64,000 nt of DNA, taken from Pseudochryseolinea flava. GTDB taxonomy: Bacteria > Bacteroidota > Bacteroidia > Cytophagales > Cyclobacteriaceae. Position numbers and translations under genes: made by a program. The stretch covers positions 124,001 to 188,000 of the forward strand of contig NZ_QMFY01000002.1 in assembly GCF_003286915.1 (NCBI RefSeq), given 5' to 3'. The notes under the pieces were generated by a model that saw only the letters and a program-made list of their open reading frames with translations, was not told the DNA's origin and ran no database searches. Positions 14,274-23,077 of the stretch are shown piece by piece; the stretch's first letter is position 1; each line of letters starts with the position of its first letter.

Positions 14274-15613
14274 TATCCGCAACAAGCTGCACTTGCTTTT
14301 TTCTCCTTCAGCTTTGCTTCAACACCACAGCACGCGTTGCCTGTAACGCTCCCGGCAAGATCTACACTACAAACACCAGTTTCAGGAAGATCCAACGCAA
14401 CTTTCAGCGCGCCGTCAAAGTCTCCGTCGATCGCAGCAACGACGGAGCGCACTTGTTCATAGCCAGTTGCCATTAAGAACGTCGGCGCTCGACCATAACT
14501 TTTGGAGCCCACGATATAAAAATCTTTTTCAGGATGACGAAGTTCTTTTTCACCATGTGGTCTAACGGTGCCGCAACTGTGAATATTTGGATCGATTAAC
14601 GTCGCGATTTCATGAACACTTTCAAGCGATGAATCTATGCGCAAGCGAATTTCACGAACGAAAGAAAAATCAGGACGCGAACCTGTGTTGCTAATGATTT
14701 CATCTACCGGAGGCAACGTGTACTGCCGGTCATGTTGAAATCCGATGACCTGTAGTCTTCCCTCTTTCTTCCGCACCTGCTGAATCTGAAACGGTGTATA
14801 GACGTTCACACGATCATTGTTTACCAATGCCTCGATCTTGATTCCCAATGCTCCACGCGCTTCGAAGGCATCGTTCTCCTGTCCACCGTATACATCGCGG
14901 ATGTTTTTCTTTCTCAACACCCAATTGATTTCCGTATCGGGATACTGGTCTTTCAGTCGGTCGAGTTCAAGGATCGCATTGATGGATGAATGTCCACTAC
15001 CAACAACAAGAACACTTTTATTTTTGTAACGATGGGAATGCGTTTCCAGGATATAAGGAATACCGTAAAAAATATTGTCGCTATTTTCAATTTCACCAAT
15101 AGCATAGACGCCTCCCGAGCCAATAGGGTTTGGTGAGTTCCAAGTACCCGTTGCATCGATCACGGCCTTCGCTTCGAACTGCCTCACTTCTTCACCTTGT
15201 AAAACTTGAATCACGAAAGGAAGATTTTCTCTGCCTGACGTTTTCATCTTATCAACATTCTTTCTCCCTATAGACAATACTTTCGTGTTTAAGTACGTAT
15301 TGTACTTAATGAAAGGAAGCTCATAAAACGGTTTGAAATATTGACTATAAAGTTCGTCACCTGTTGGCAACCCGTCATCGCTGGGACTTTGCCAAAGCGT
15401 TTCTTTCAAGAGTTGGCGTGCTGCCTTATCGATATTGTACTTCCAAGGTGAGAATACTCGGATATGCTTCCACGAAAGAATATTTGATGCTACCGTAGCA
15501 CCGGCTTCAAATAATATAAACGGGATACCACGGACTTTGAGGTGCGCTACTGCCGCAAGCCCAACAGGACCTGCGCCAACAACTACGACAGGGAGTGATT
15601 TAACTGCTTCCAT
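14273..15613 (-). CDS. FAD-dependent monooxygenase-like protein with two C-terminal Cys-Cys motifs
   Basis: A 446-residue flavoprotein. The N-terminal FAD motif is VVVVGAGPVGLAAVAHL and the central NAD(P) motif is SVLVVGSGHSSINAI; the GTWNSPNP stretch is typical of the FMO/lysine-monooxygenase group. After the catalytic fold a 25-residue tail carries Cys428-429 and Cys444-445 (NACCGVEAK... SAACCG, the last residues). The same vicinal-Cys theme occurs in the 65-residue peptide and in the sigma factor tail of this cluster, so the tail may bind arsenite or deliver substrate. It is the first gene of an operon with the MFS and sigma genes and is preceded by ECF-like promoter A. It is distinct from the ArsO-type enzyme at 9160-10221. 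Confidence 0.82.
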   Translation of the reverse strand: MEAVKSLPVVVVGAGPVGLAAVAHLKVRGIPFILFEAGATVASNILSWKHIRVFSPWKYNIDKAARQLLKETLWQSPSDDGLPTGDELYSQYFKPFYELPFIKYNTYLNTKVLSIGRKNVDKMKTSGRENLPFVIQVLQGEEVRQFEAKAVIDATGTWNSPNPIGSGGVYAIGEIENSDNIFYGIPYILETHSHRYKNKSVLVVGSGHSSINAILELDRLKDQYPDTEINWVLRKKNIRDVYGGQENDAFEARGALGIKIEALVNNDRVNVYTPFQIQQVRKKEGRLQVIGFQHDRQYTLPPVDEIISNTGSRPDFSFVREIRLRIDSSLESVHEIATLIDPNIHSCGTVRPHGEKELRHPEKDFYIVGSKSYGRAPTFLMATGYEQVRSVVAAIDGDFDGALKVALDLPETGVCSVDLAGSVTGNACCGVEAKLKEKKASAACCG

Positions 15614-15636
15614 TGTTTTTGAGTTTCACCCGTAAT

Positions 15637-15662
15637 GACGGTGCGACTCAAAAAAAGATGCA
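15637..15662 (-). promoter_or_regulatory. ECF-like promoter A in front of the flavoprotein-MFS-sigma operon
   Basis: On the minus strand GCATC (15661-15657), a 16-nt spacer TTTTTTTGAGTCGCAC, then CGTC (15640-15637) and ATT. The ATG is 23 bases further. This is the best preserved of four copies. The 440 bases from 15663 to 16102 contain no gene or RNA that I can support. Confidence 0.62.
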
Positions 15663-16102
15663 GCATTCGAAAAACTATTTGTCGCCGGCGAACGCGGCAC
15701 ACAATGCCGTGCTATTAATCTGCGAAAATCGCCGTGGCAAAAGATTGGCGAGAACCATCGGTAAGATCCTTACGCTCTCCGTTCACCCAATAGGTAGCCG
15801 TGTAGGTCGAATTCTAGGTACAGATCCTGTAACAAATACATGATCACCGCTAACAGTGATGGTCCAACACTACTACCCTGCGTACCCATTCTTCCAGTAC
15901 AGTGCCACATTAAATGTCCATTTAACTCCTGACCTGCCATCGGGAAAGCTACCGTTTACATCTCATCATCTGCATAGTAGGTGTAAAAAATTTTCGCCAT
16001 CAAGATACATGACGATTGCTCACCAAAAAATGTAAACGCTTGGATATGGTAACATCAAACTTACATGACAAGCCACTACGGACAATCCGATAGAATAATA
16101 AA

Positions 16103-16147
16103 TGCAATTGTATGAATATCCGTTCACAGCGTCTTCATACAATTGCA
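16103..16147 (-). terminator. Long hairpin downstream of katE
   Basis: TGCAATTGTATGAA (16103-16116) and TTCATACAATTGCA (16134-16147) form a perfect 14-bp stem with a 17-base loop, starting 12 bases after the catalase stop. On the minus strand it is followed by TTTATTATT. A rho-independent terminator is likely, though the stem is AT-rich and unusually long. Confidence 0.65.
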
Positions 16148-16158
16148 ACAAATGAAAA

Positions 16159-18228
16159 TCAGGCCAGGATTCGCACAGAAGGCTCTCGATTAAAATATCG
16201 TTTCATAGACGCCGATACGAAGTCCCGTAGTGTCGTAACACCTTCGCCTTTAACAACACCTGCTTTCTCCAACAAAGGCAATGCTTCTTCAGCGTAACCG
16301 ATGGCTTTGAGGTGGCCGAACGCATCCATCACCCATTGAATCGCAGCGGCTTCTTTCAACAATTGTGTGGTTGCTGCTTGCGTTAAGATCACAGCAACAG
16401 CATCGAACAGCTGTGATGGCGTTCCTGCAAGTTGACCATCAACGGCCACGCTTGTCTTGTCCGATAGTACAACGCCATTTACCTTCGGCGCCACCACATT
16501 AAAACTACCACCAGCTTTCTTAATTTCCTTCTTTAGTTTAGTCAATGCATTGGCATCACTTCCATCAGCAATCAAAATCCCGACGCAGCGTCCTTCCAAT
16601 GTTTCTTTCATATTTTTTTGGATCGACAATGCATCAGAAGGCTTCATGTCTTGAACAGGATGTGCCGAAGGTGCTTTATTAGGCAATGCCATGCCGAGTC
16701 CGTTGGCTACACGTGAAGCGAGATCTTCCGAAACGTTTCTGAAATTTGCCAGCACGCGTGCTCTCACATGCGCAAGCGTCACCTTCGACAACTCAAATAC
16801 AATAGCCGATGCAATATGTGCTTGTTCATTGGCTGTTTGGGATTGATAAAATAGTCGCGCGTGGCTGTAGTGGTCTGCAAATGACTCCGGTCTTATACGC
16901 AACCTATCTCCTTGCTCGTCCTGATCAGGTCTGCCCGAAAAACTTCTAAAACCCGTTACAGGGCACTCGCGTGGACCTGTTTCTTCATTGGCCATGTTAA
17001 GACTATTGGGTTCATAATTTGCTCTTCCCTTAAAAACCTGTGTCTGCATCATCCCATCACGCTGAAAATTTCCAAAGGGACACTTCGGCGCATTGATTGG
17101 CAACTGATTGAAATTGGCGGTACCTAATCTTGATTTTTGTGTATCAAGGTAACTGAACAATCTACCTTGCAGTAGCGGGTCGTTGGTAAAATCAATTCCT
17201 GGTACAACGTTCGCAGGACAATAGGCAACTTGCTCTGTCTCCGAAAAGAAGTTATCAGGGTTTCGATCAAGTACCATTCTACCAACAATTCTGACAGGCA
17301 CAACCTCTTCAGGAATTAATTTCGTCGGATCGAGTACATCAAAAGGCAACGAATCTGCTTTTCGTTGATCAAACAGTTGCATCCCGAGCTCCCACTCCGG
17401 ATAACTTCCCTGCTCAATGGATTCGTATAAATCTCGTCGATGATAATCATTATCCGCAGCTTGTAATTTCAATGCTTCATCCCACACCGTTGATTGAAGT
17501 CCTAGTTTAGGTTTCCAATGAAACTTCACAAAAGTAGATTTGCCTTTTGCATTGACAAGTCTGAAGGTGTGAATACCGAAACCCTCCATCGTTCTGAATG
17601 AACGCGGTATTCCGCGATCGCTCATTGCCCACATGATCATATGAGAAGTCTCGGGCATGAGCGAAACAAAATCCCAAAAGGTGTCGTGCGCACTGGCAGC
17701 TTGAGGATAGCCACGATCTGCTTCCATTTTTACGGAATGCACAAGATCCGGAAACTTCATCGCGTCCTGAATAAAGAAAACGGGTATGTTGTTACCAACT
17801 AAATCCCAGTTCCCTTCTTTAGTATAAAATTTTACCGCAAATCCCCTTACGTCGCGTGGTGTATCAACCGACCCTGCGCCACCAGCAACCGTCGAAAACC
17901 TTGTGAATAGAGGCGTCTTTTCCCCAGCTCTCTGAAAGATATCTGCGCTCGTGATATCGGAAAGCGATTCATATAACTCAAAGTATCCATGTGCAGCAGA
18001 ACCCCTCGCATGAACTATCCGCTCTGGAATCCGCTCATGATCAAAATGAAATATTTTCTCTCGCAGTACAAAGTCTTCCAACAAAACAGGTCCACGTGCA
18101 CCAGATTTAAGACTGTTTTGATTATCGGATATCTGAACACCCTGATTGGTGGTCAACATCTCGTAGCCATTTTCATTTGTCTGGTGTGTTTCCCCACCCT
18201 GAGATTTTTTAGGAGTCTTATTTTTCAT
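16159..18228 (-). CDS. katE: Large-subunit heme catalase (HPII/KatE type)
   Basis: A 689-residue catalase that disproportionates hydrogen peroxide. After a basic N-terminal extension, the core begins [39 protein letters not shown], containing the catalytic His in [10 protein letters not shown]. The NADPH-independent large-type core follows with [27 protein letters not shown] (catalytic Asn region GNNIPVFFI). [23 protein letters not shown] carries the heme-ligand Tyr. The C-terminal 150 residues form the flavodoxin/DJ-1-like domain typical of clade 2 catalases ([27 protein letters not shown]). It stands alone and adds oxidative-stress defence next to the arsenic genes. Confidence 0.96.
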   Translation of the reverse strand: MKNKTPKKSQGGETHQTNENGYEMLTTNQGVQISDNQNSLKSGARGPVLLEDFVLREKIFHFDHERIPERIVHARGSAAHGYFELYESLSDITSADIFQRAGEKTPLFTRFSTVAGGAGSVDTPRDVRGFAVKFYTKEGNWDLVGNNIPVFFIQDAMKFPDLVHSVKMEADRGYPQAASAHDTFWDFVSLMPETSHMIMWAMSDRGIPRSFRTMEGFGIHTFRLVNAKGKSTFVKFHWKPKLGLQSTVWDEALKLQAADNDYHRRDLYESIEQGSYPEWELGMQLFDQRKADSLPFDVLDPTKLIPEEVVPVRIVGRMVLDRNPDNFFSETEQVAYCPANVVPGIDFTNDPLLQGRLFSYLDTQKSRLGTANFNQLPINAPKCPFGNFQRDGMMQTQVFKGRANYEPNSLNMANEETGPRECPVTGFRSFSGRPDQDEQGDRLRIRPESFADHYSHARLFYQSQTANEQAHIASAIVFELSKVTLAHVRARVLANFRNVSEDLASRVANGLGMALPNKAPSAHPVQDMKPSDALSIQKNMKETLEGRCVGILIADGSDANALTKLKKEIKKAGGSFNVVAPKVNGVVLSDKTSVAVDGQLAGTPSQLFDAVAVILTQAATTQLLKEAAAIQWVMDAFGHLKAIGYAEEALPLLEKAGVVKGEGVTTLRDFVSASMKRYFNREPSVRILA

Positions 18229-18429
18229 AGTTCGGCTTTTTAGATAGAATACAAGTGACCTACATCCGAATACAAATCATATTCCAGCCACCCCGACAAC
18301 CTCAATGCCTTAATTAGACAATTCAACTTTCATCACGATGCGCTGTTTTTAACAAGTTCGTTTTTTACATTATCTTTAGTCCCCGCCTCTACTCACACTT
18401 TTTACATTGGGCTTACCCGCTATTATCGA

Positions 18430-20403
18430 ATGATACAAAACGATCGCGACGCGCATTCTCCTGCCGTAAAAAATTCAGAAATCGCTACTGCCGAGTTTCA
18501 CAACTATTTCGTGCACGCGCCGGTTGCCATTGCAACGATGCATGCGCAACGATTCACCGTTGCTAACCATCGATTCGCGGAACTCATTGGCAAAAGTACG
18601 GACCAAATTATTGGCCGTTCCCTCGACGACGTTATGCCCGAAGTCGCCGCCGCGATTTTACCCTCGCTGAACGAAGCGCTAACCACAGGTATCCGCGCAT
18701 ACGCAAGCGAAGTTCCACTTCCTGATCGTTCAAAAGATAAAACGCTCGGATATTTTAATTTGGTGTTCGATCCTACGAAAGACACCCAGGGCAACACGAC
18801 TGGAATTTTTATATCCGCCATTGACGTAACAGAACAGGTCGTCGCCAAACTTAGGCTTCAAGAAAACGATTGGCAGCTTCGACTTTTTGCTGATGCCATG
18901 CCTGTTCTTATATCGTATGTCGACCGCAACGAACGCTACCAACTGACGAATAAGCATTACGAAGAATGGTTTGGTGAATCTGCTGAACATGTGAAGGGCA
19001 TGAGCATGCTAGAAATGCTTGGCGAGAAAGCATATGCGGCGATTCACCCCTATGTAGCGCGAGCCCTTGCCGGAGAACGCGTATCGTACGAAAGTAAAGT
19101 AAACTACAAAAAGAAAGGCGAGACATACATCCACGCTACCTATATCCCCAACATCGCTTCTAGCAATGAAGTTCTAGGCTTTTATGTGTTGGTGGAAGAC
19201 ATCACAGAAAGACGAATCACCGATGACAAGATTAAGCAAAGTGAATCCCAATTTCGTCGCATGACCGATACAGTTCCGGCAATCATTTGGTTGACCAATA
19301 AAACCGGATACTGCACTTACTTGAATAAACATTGGTATGATGCCACGGGACAAACGCAAGAAGAAGCGCTTGGATTCGGTTGGCTTACGGCAACACATCC
19401 CGAAGATAGTCCTGGAGCAGAAGCTACTTTTTTGGAAGCAAATGCCGACCAGAAAGATTTCTCTGCAACGTACAGGCTAAAGCATGCTGATGGTCAATAC
19501 CGTTGGGTGATCGACCGTGGTAGTCCACGCTTTGATAATGCCGGAAACTTTGAAGGTATGACTGGATCCGTTGTTGAAATTCACCAACAAAAAGAAGCTG
19601 AAGGAAAGATCAGAGAAAGTGAATTGCAATATCGCTTGCTTGCAGAACAGTTGGAACAATTGGTTGAAGCACGCACGCGCGAATTACAGCGCAGCAATGA
19701 AGACCTTCAGCAGTTTGCTCACGTTGCCTCCCACGATCTAAAAGAACCGGTTAGAAAAGTAAAAACATTCGTCGACAGATTGATCTATGACTACAGCTCG
19801 GAAATTCCAGAGAAGGCCTTGGAGTATCTAAAGAAGATCGATAAATCTTGTGACCGCATGAATACAATGGTGGAAGGCGTATTGAAGTATTCAACACTAA
19901 CGTCGCTTGAAGACAACATCGAAAAAGTCGATATCGCTGAACTCATCCGCAATATTGAATCGGACCTGGAAGTTGTCATTGAAAAGAAAAAAGCTTCCAT
20001 TGAAAAGATAAACCTTCCTACGATTCAGGGTTCAAACATCCTCCTCTATCAACTGTTTTACAATCTCATCAACAATTCATTAAAGTTCTCCATCGCTAAT
20101 CGAGCTCCCGTCATTTCTATCTCCGCACACGCCGCAAATGAACAGGAAATACTATCCGCAGGACTAATCTCTAGCAAGCAGTATTATACCATTCGTATTA
20201 CTGATAACGGCATTGGCTTTAGTGCACAACATGCAGACAAAATCTTTAAAGTCTTTATGCGTTTGAATTCGAAAGATCAATTTGAAGGAACTGGCTTGGG
20301 CTTGTCACTTTGCAAAACAATTGTCGAACGTCACCAAGGCGCGATCTGGGCTACAGGCGAAAATCTCAAAGGCGCAACATTCACGATCTTACTGCCAGCA
20401 TAG
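18430..20403 (+). CDS. Multi-PAS sensor histidine kinase
   Basis: A 657-residue kinase without membrane segments. Three PAS domains are visible, around residues 20-135 (APVAIATMHAQRFTVANHRFAELIG), 145-260 (DAMPVLISYVDRNERYQLTN) and 275-395 (DTVPAIIWLTNKTGYCTYLNKHW, with a PAC tail FEGMTGSVVEI). A coiled-coil linker (EQLEQLVEARTRELQRSNEDLQQFAH) leads to the H box VASHDLKEPVRKV and an ATPase domain with N box LINNSLKFS and G boxes ITDNGIGF and GTGLGLSLCKTIV. No response regulator gene is adjacent on this strand; the neighbouring pair at 20428-22363 has its own kinase. The signal is probably cytoplasmic and is unknown. Confidence 0.92.
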   Translation: MIQNDRDAHSPAVKNSEIATAEFHNYFVHAPVAIATMHAQRFTVANHRFAELIGKSTDQIIGRSLDDVMPEVAAAILPSLNEALTTGIRAYASEVPLPDRSKDKTLGYFNLVFDPTKDTQGNTTGIFISAIDVTEQVVAKLRLQENDWQLRLFADAMPVLISYVDRNERYQLTNKHYEEWFGESAEHVKGMSMLEMLGEKAYAAIHPYVARALAGERVSYESKVNYKKKGETYIHATYIPNIASSNEVLGFYVLVEDITERRITDDKIKQSESQFRRMTDTVPAIIWLTNKTGYCTYLNKHWYDATGQTQEEALGFGWLTATHPEDSPGAEATFLEANADQKDFSATYRLKHADGQYRWVIDRGSPRFDNAGNFEGMTGSVVEIHQQKEAEGKIRESELQYRLLAEQLEQLVEARTRELQRSNEDLQQFAHVASHDLKEPVRKVKTFVDRLIYDYSSEIPEKALEYLKKIDKSCDRMNTMVEGVLKYSTLTSLEDNIEKVDIAELIRNIESDLEVVIEKKKASIEKINLPTIQGSNILLYQLFYNLINNSLKFSIANRAPVISISAHAANEQEILSAGLISSKQYYTIRITDNGIGFSAQHADKIFKVFMRLNSKDQFEGTGLGLSLCKTIVERHQGAIWATGENLKGATFTILLPA

Positions 20404-20427
20404 TCTCATCAGCATTAGAAAAATGGG

Positions 20428-21117
20428 CTACGGCTGATCCGTCAAAATGAAACCAACACTGTGGATGTTCTCAATCTTAACGGATGAATCACTGGCAAAA
20501 TATTTTCTAAGCTTGGCAATAAAAACGTCGAGACTCCTGCCTTTAAAGTAGTCGCTCTCACCCCACAACGCAATTAGAATTTCATCCTTCTTCGTAATCT
20601 GATTTTTCTTCAAGCAAAGAAGTTTAAGAATCTCATTTTCTTTCGCGGTAATCCGCTTTATCATAGTGCCTGTCGAGAGCGTTTGATTTTTCGGATCGAA
20701 CTGATAAGATCCGATGCTGAAGCACGCATCCTTCGTCCCGTTGATCTGAACTTGAGACCGCCGAAGTATCGCTTTGATCTTATAAAGTAACTCAAATGTC
20801 TCGAACGGTTTGGTGATGTAATCATCTGCACCCGATTGGAATCCTCTGATCTTATCGTCAAGTAGCGATCGCGCTGTCAGAAAAATGATTGGCACATGAT
20901 CATTTCGTAATCGTATCTCCTTTGCAAGACTAAACCCCTCCCCATCGGGAAGAGAACAATCCAGAATACACATACTAAATACATCGGCGAGAAATGATCG
21001 TAATCCGGTTTTGATGTTGACAGCCAACTTAACTTCATATCCTTCTGACGTCAAGAAGTTTTGCAAGAGAAGCCCTGCATTGGTATCGTCTTCAACAATT
21101 AATATTCTATCTGCCAT
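20428..21117 (-). CDS. OmpR-family response regulator (RprY-like)
   Basis: A 229-residue regulator with a receiver domain (ILIVEDDTNAGLLLQNFL, phosphoacceptor Asp in CILDCSLPDGEG, Thr/Lys in FLTARS and YITKPFE) and an OmpR-type winged helix (ITAKENEILKLLCLKKNQITKKDEIL, SLDVFIAKLRKYF). The start at 21117 (MADRILIVEDD) is chosen because it begins the receiver domain and lies 4 bases after the kinase stop. It pairs with the kinase immediately upstream in an operon. The three 11-bp-spaced TTAAC-type repeats at 22440-22467 are likely binding sites. The arrangement resembles the Bacteroides RprX/RprY pair. Confidence 0.92.
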   Translation of the reverse strand: MADRILIVEDDTNAGLLLQNFLTSEGYEVKLAVNIKTGLRSFLADVFSMCILDCSLPDGEGFSLAKEIRLRNDHVPIIFLTARSLLDDKIRGFQSGADDYITKPFETFELLYKIKAILRRSQVQINGTKDACFSIGSYQFDPKNQTLSTGTMIKRITAKENEILKLLCLKKNQITKKDEILIALWGESDYFKGRSLDVFIAKLRKYFASDSSVKIENIHSVGFILTDQP

Positions 21118-21121
21118 ACCC

Positions 21122-22363
21122 TTACAATACCGGAAGTGTAATCGTAAAACAGCTACCCGATACGCCATCACTCGACAACGATAGTTTTCCGCCATTCTTT
21201 TCAACGGAAGTACGTGCGAGGTATAACCCTAAGCCGAAGCCCTCCGGCAATTTCCGGCTGCTTCGCACGCGATACGCCTTCTTGAAAACAAGCGCTTGCT
21301 CATGAACAGGAATTCCCGGGCCGTCGTCCTCAATCTCGATAGTAATTCCTTTGCCTTCATTCCGCGTTCTGATTTTGATGATTGATCCTTCTTGCGAATA
21401 AGTGATTGCATTATCGATGATGTTCATAATGGCGCTCGAAAGTTGCAAATGACTTCCCTGTACAATAGCGCGATTGGCCTCCAGCTGCATCTCGATGCGG
21501 CCATGCATCTCGTTTAATTTTATCTTGAAAGAATCAACAGCACTCGCGATCAATGGATGAATACTAATTTCAGTTTGATCGGATGAATCTTCTTCCAGAA
21601 CAGCATCTACCGAAGCCAAGCCAAGGATCTTACGCGCCCTATCTTTAAGTCTCACGGTCTCACTTTCGATGATGGATACAAACTGATTCTTCGGCTCGTT
21701 ATCGTTCTCCGTTTGACGATTCAACAAGGTTACGGCAAAAGAGATATTCGAGATCGGTGTCTTTAAATCATGCGTCATGGTATTGATAAAATCAACGGTT
21801 TCTTTTCTGATTTTCTTCTCACGCAAGAGTGCCCGTACCGTGCTGGTAAAAATCCAAATGAGAAGCATTAACACAACGATGGAGAGAATAAACATACCGT
21901 TGATCTGCGAACGCACAAGCTGAGCCTGCGATGGTATTTCGATACGCACAAGTACATTTTGCTTTCCGGATCTTCCCGGATACAACACTGCCTGACTCAT
22001 CGACAACGCGTGTTTCGCGCTATCGCCTGTAACCGAAGAGAATTTTAATTCAAAAGGAACATGAATGTTATAGGATGCAAGTGTATACTTAATCAACGAA
22101 TCAATTTTGATTTTGTCTTGCGTTTCGAAGGGTAGCTCAAAAGTTCCTTTGCCACGGGAAATGCATGTTTCTACATTCGCTGTTAAACCACAATCTTTTG
22201 AGAGCACATCCATTGCCTCGCACAACGCACTGTTGACACGTTGATTCAGAAAGCTTTCTTCGATGCGTGCAGATTGCATCAGCCAAGTAACCTGCGTTGC
22301 CAGTATCGTTCCCACGAGTAGGAACATCACAACAGCATACACCCAAACGCGATTCGTAGACAT
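21122..22363 (-). CDS. Membrane sensor histidine kinase (RprX-like)
   Basis: A 413-residue kinase with an N-terminal transmembrane segment (VWVYAVVMFLLVGTILATQVTW) and a periplasmic sensor region of about 130 residues containing Cys50, Cys57 and Cys63. A second membrane helix follows (FILSIVVLMLLIWIFTSTV), then the H box FINTMTHDLKTPISNISFA and ATPase motifs MNIIDNAITYS, EDDGPGIPV and GFGLGLYLARTSV. It is the first gene of the operon with the response regulator at 20428. It faces the Cys-rich exported protein gene across a 172-base region holding candidate regulator sites. Confidence 0.92.
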   Translation of the reverse strand: MSTNRVWVYAVVMFLLVGTILATQVTWLMQSARIEESFLNQRVNSALCEAMDVLSKDCGLTANVETCISRGKGTFELPFETQDKIKIDSLIKYTLASYNIHVPFELKFSSVTGDSAKHALSMSQAVLYPGRSGKQNVLVRIEIPSQAQLVRSQINGMFILSIVVLMLLIWIFTSTVRALLREKKIRKETVDFINTMTHDLKTPISNISFAVTLLNRQTENDNEPKNQFVSIIESETVRLKDRARKILGLASVDAVLEEDSSDQTEISIHPLIASAVDSFKIKLNEMHGRIEMQLEANRAIVQGSHLQLSSAIMNIIDNAITYSQEGSIIKIRTRNEGKGITIEIEDDGPGIPVHEQALVFKKAYRVRSSRKLPEGFGLGLYLARTSVEKNGGKLSLSSDGVSGSCFTITLPVL

Positions 22364-22439
22364 ATCTTTACGTTGTATTTATACGCAAATTATTCACAAA
22401 TCTTGGCACAAACACGACTTGCAGTCTTGGGGGTAAAGT

Positions 22440-22467
22440 TTTAACTTTTCGTTAACACTCTTCTAAC
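22440..22467. promoter_or_regulatory. Three 11-bp direct repeats (YTAAC) between the two-component operon and the Cys-rich gene
   Basis: TTTAAC (22440), GTTAAC (22451) and TCTAAC (22462) occur with an exact 11-bp period, separated by T/C-rich 5-mers. Head-to-tail sites of this spacing are typical for OmpR-family response regulators bound as dimers. They lie 77 bases from the kinase start and 69 from the divergent gene start, so they could control either or both. Confidence 0.55.
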
Positions 22468-22535
22468 TTTTTATTGGGGCATGCCCACGCATTTGTCGCG
22501 TTACATTTGAACATTACAAAACAAAAATCGTTCAT

Positions 22536-23000
22536 ATGAAAAAAATCGCCTTATTAATCGTATTTGCCGTATCGGCATATGCATCGTACGCGCAATCATG
22601 CACCAAACCTTGTAAGCCTTCTTGCGCCGAAACTTGTTCTACACCATGTGACAAAACGAAATGTGAAGCCAAGTGCAGCAAATCAGCTGAGGCGGCTTCT
22701 ATTACGGACATGAGAAAAGATCTCCAAAGTGTCATTGACAAAGCCTCAAAATCGTCTATTGCCTTTAACACCAAGTTAAAACAAATGACCATCACGCAAG
22801 GGAAAAACGACGAAGAAAGCCTCCTTCACATGTCGAAAGTAGCATCGTCTATTCGCGAAGAATTCGTTACTACACTAAACGCTGAAAAATTGGTTTCATC
22901 GCTTAAAGATTTCAAACCAACATCATCTACACCGCAAGAATTGTTAGCAAGCTTGAAACAAGAGATCCACTTGTTAGCGACACAAGCAGACAGATTGTAA
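22536..23000 (+). CDS. Exported protein with regularly spaced N-terminal cysteines
   Basis: A 154-residue protein with signal peptide MKKIALLIVFAVSAYASYAQ. The mature N-terminus has seven cysteines, mostly at C-x3-C spacing (SCTKPCKPSCAETCSTPC then DKTKCEAKC). The remaining 100 residues are predicted helical (ITDMRKDLQSVIDKASK... LLATQADRL). I do not recognise a named family. A periplasmic metal-binding or disulfide-rich stress protein with a helical body, loosely like CpxP/Spy-type sensors, is possible. The position opposite the RprXY-like operon with shared repeats suggests it is the target or partner of that system. Confidence 0.75.
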   Translation: MKKIALLIVFAVSAYASYAQSCTKPCKPSCAETCSTPCDKTKCEAKCSKSAEAASITDMRKDLQSVIDKASKSSIAFNTKLKQMTITQGKNDEESLLHMSKVASSIREEFVTTLNAEKLVSSLKDFKPTSSTPQELLASLKQEIHLLATQADRL

Positions 23001-23017
23001 AAGGAAAAAATGATGAG

Positions 23018-23055
23018 AGCCCGACATCCTGCACTATATGCGACGGTGTCGGGCT
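23018..23055. terminator. Hairpin between the Cys-rich gene and the convergent hydrolase pseudogene
   Basis: AGCCCGACA (23018-23026) pairs perfectly with TGTCGGGCT (23047-23055), giving a 9-bp GC-rich stem with a 20-base loop. It sits 18 bases after the upstream stop and 23 bases before the end of the convergent gene, so it probably terminates both. Confidence 0.65.
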
Positions 23056-23077
23056 ACTCAACCAATACGACACTTCA

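Noticed and set aside
14073-14476. Several plus-strand frames across the MFS/flavoprotein junction
   Set aside because: They lie antisense to two well-supported genes and show no protein family pattern.
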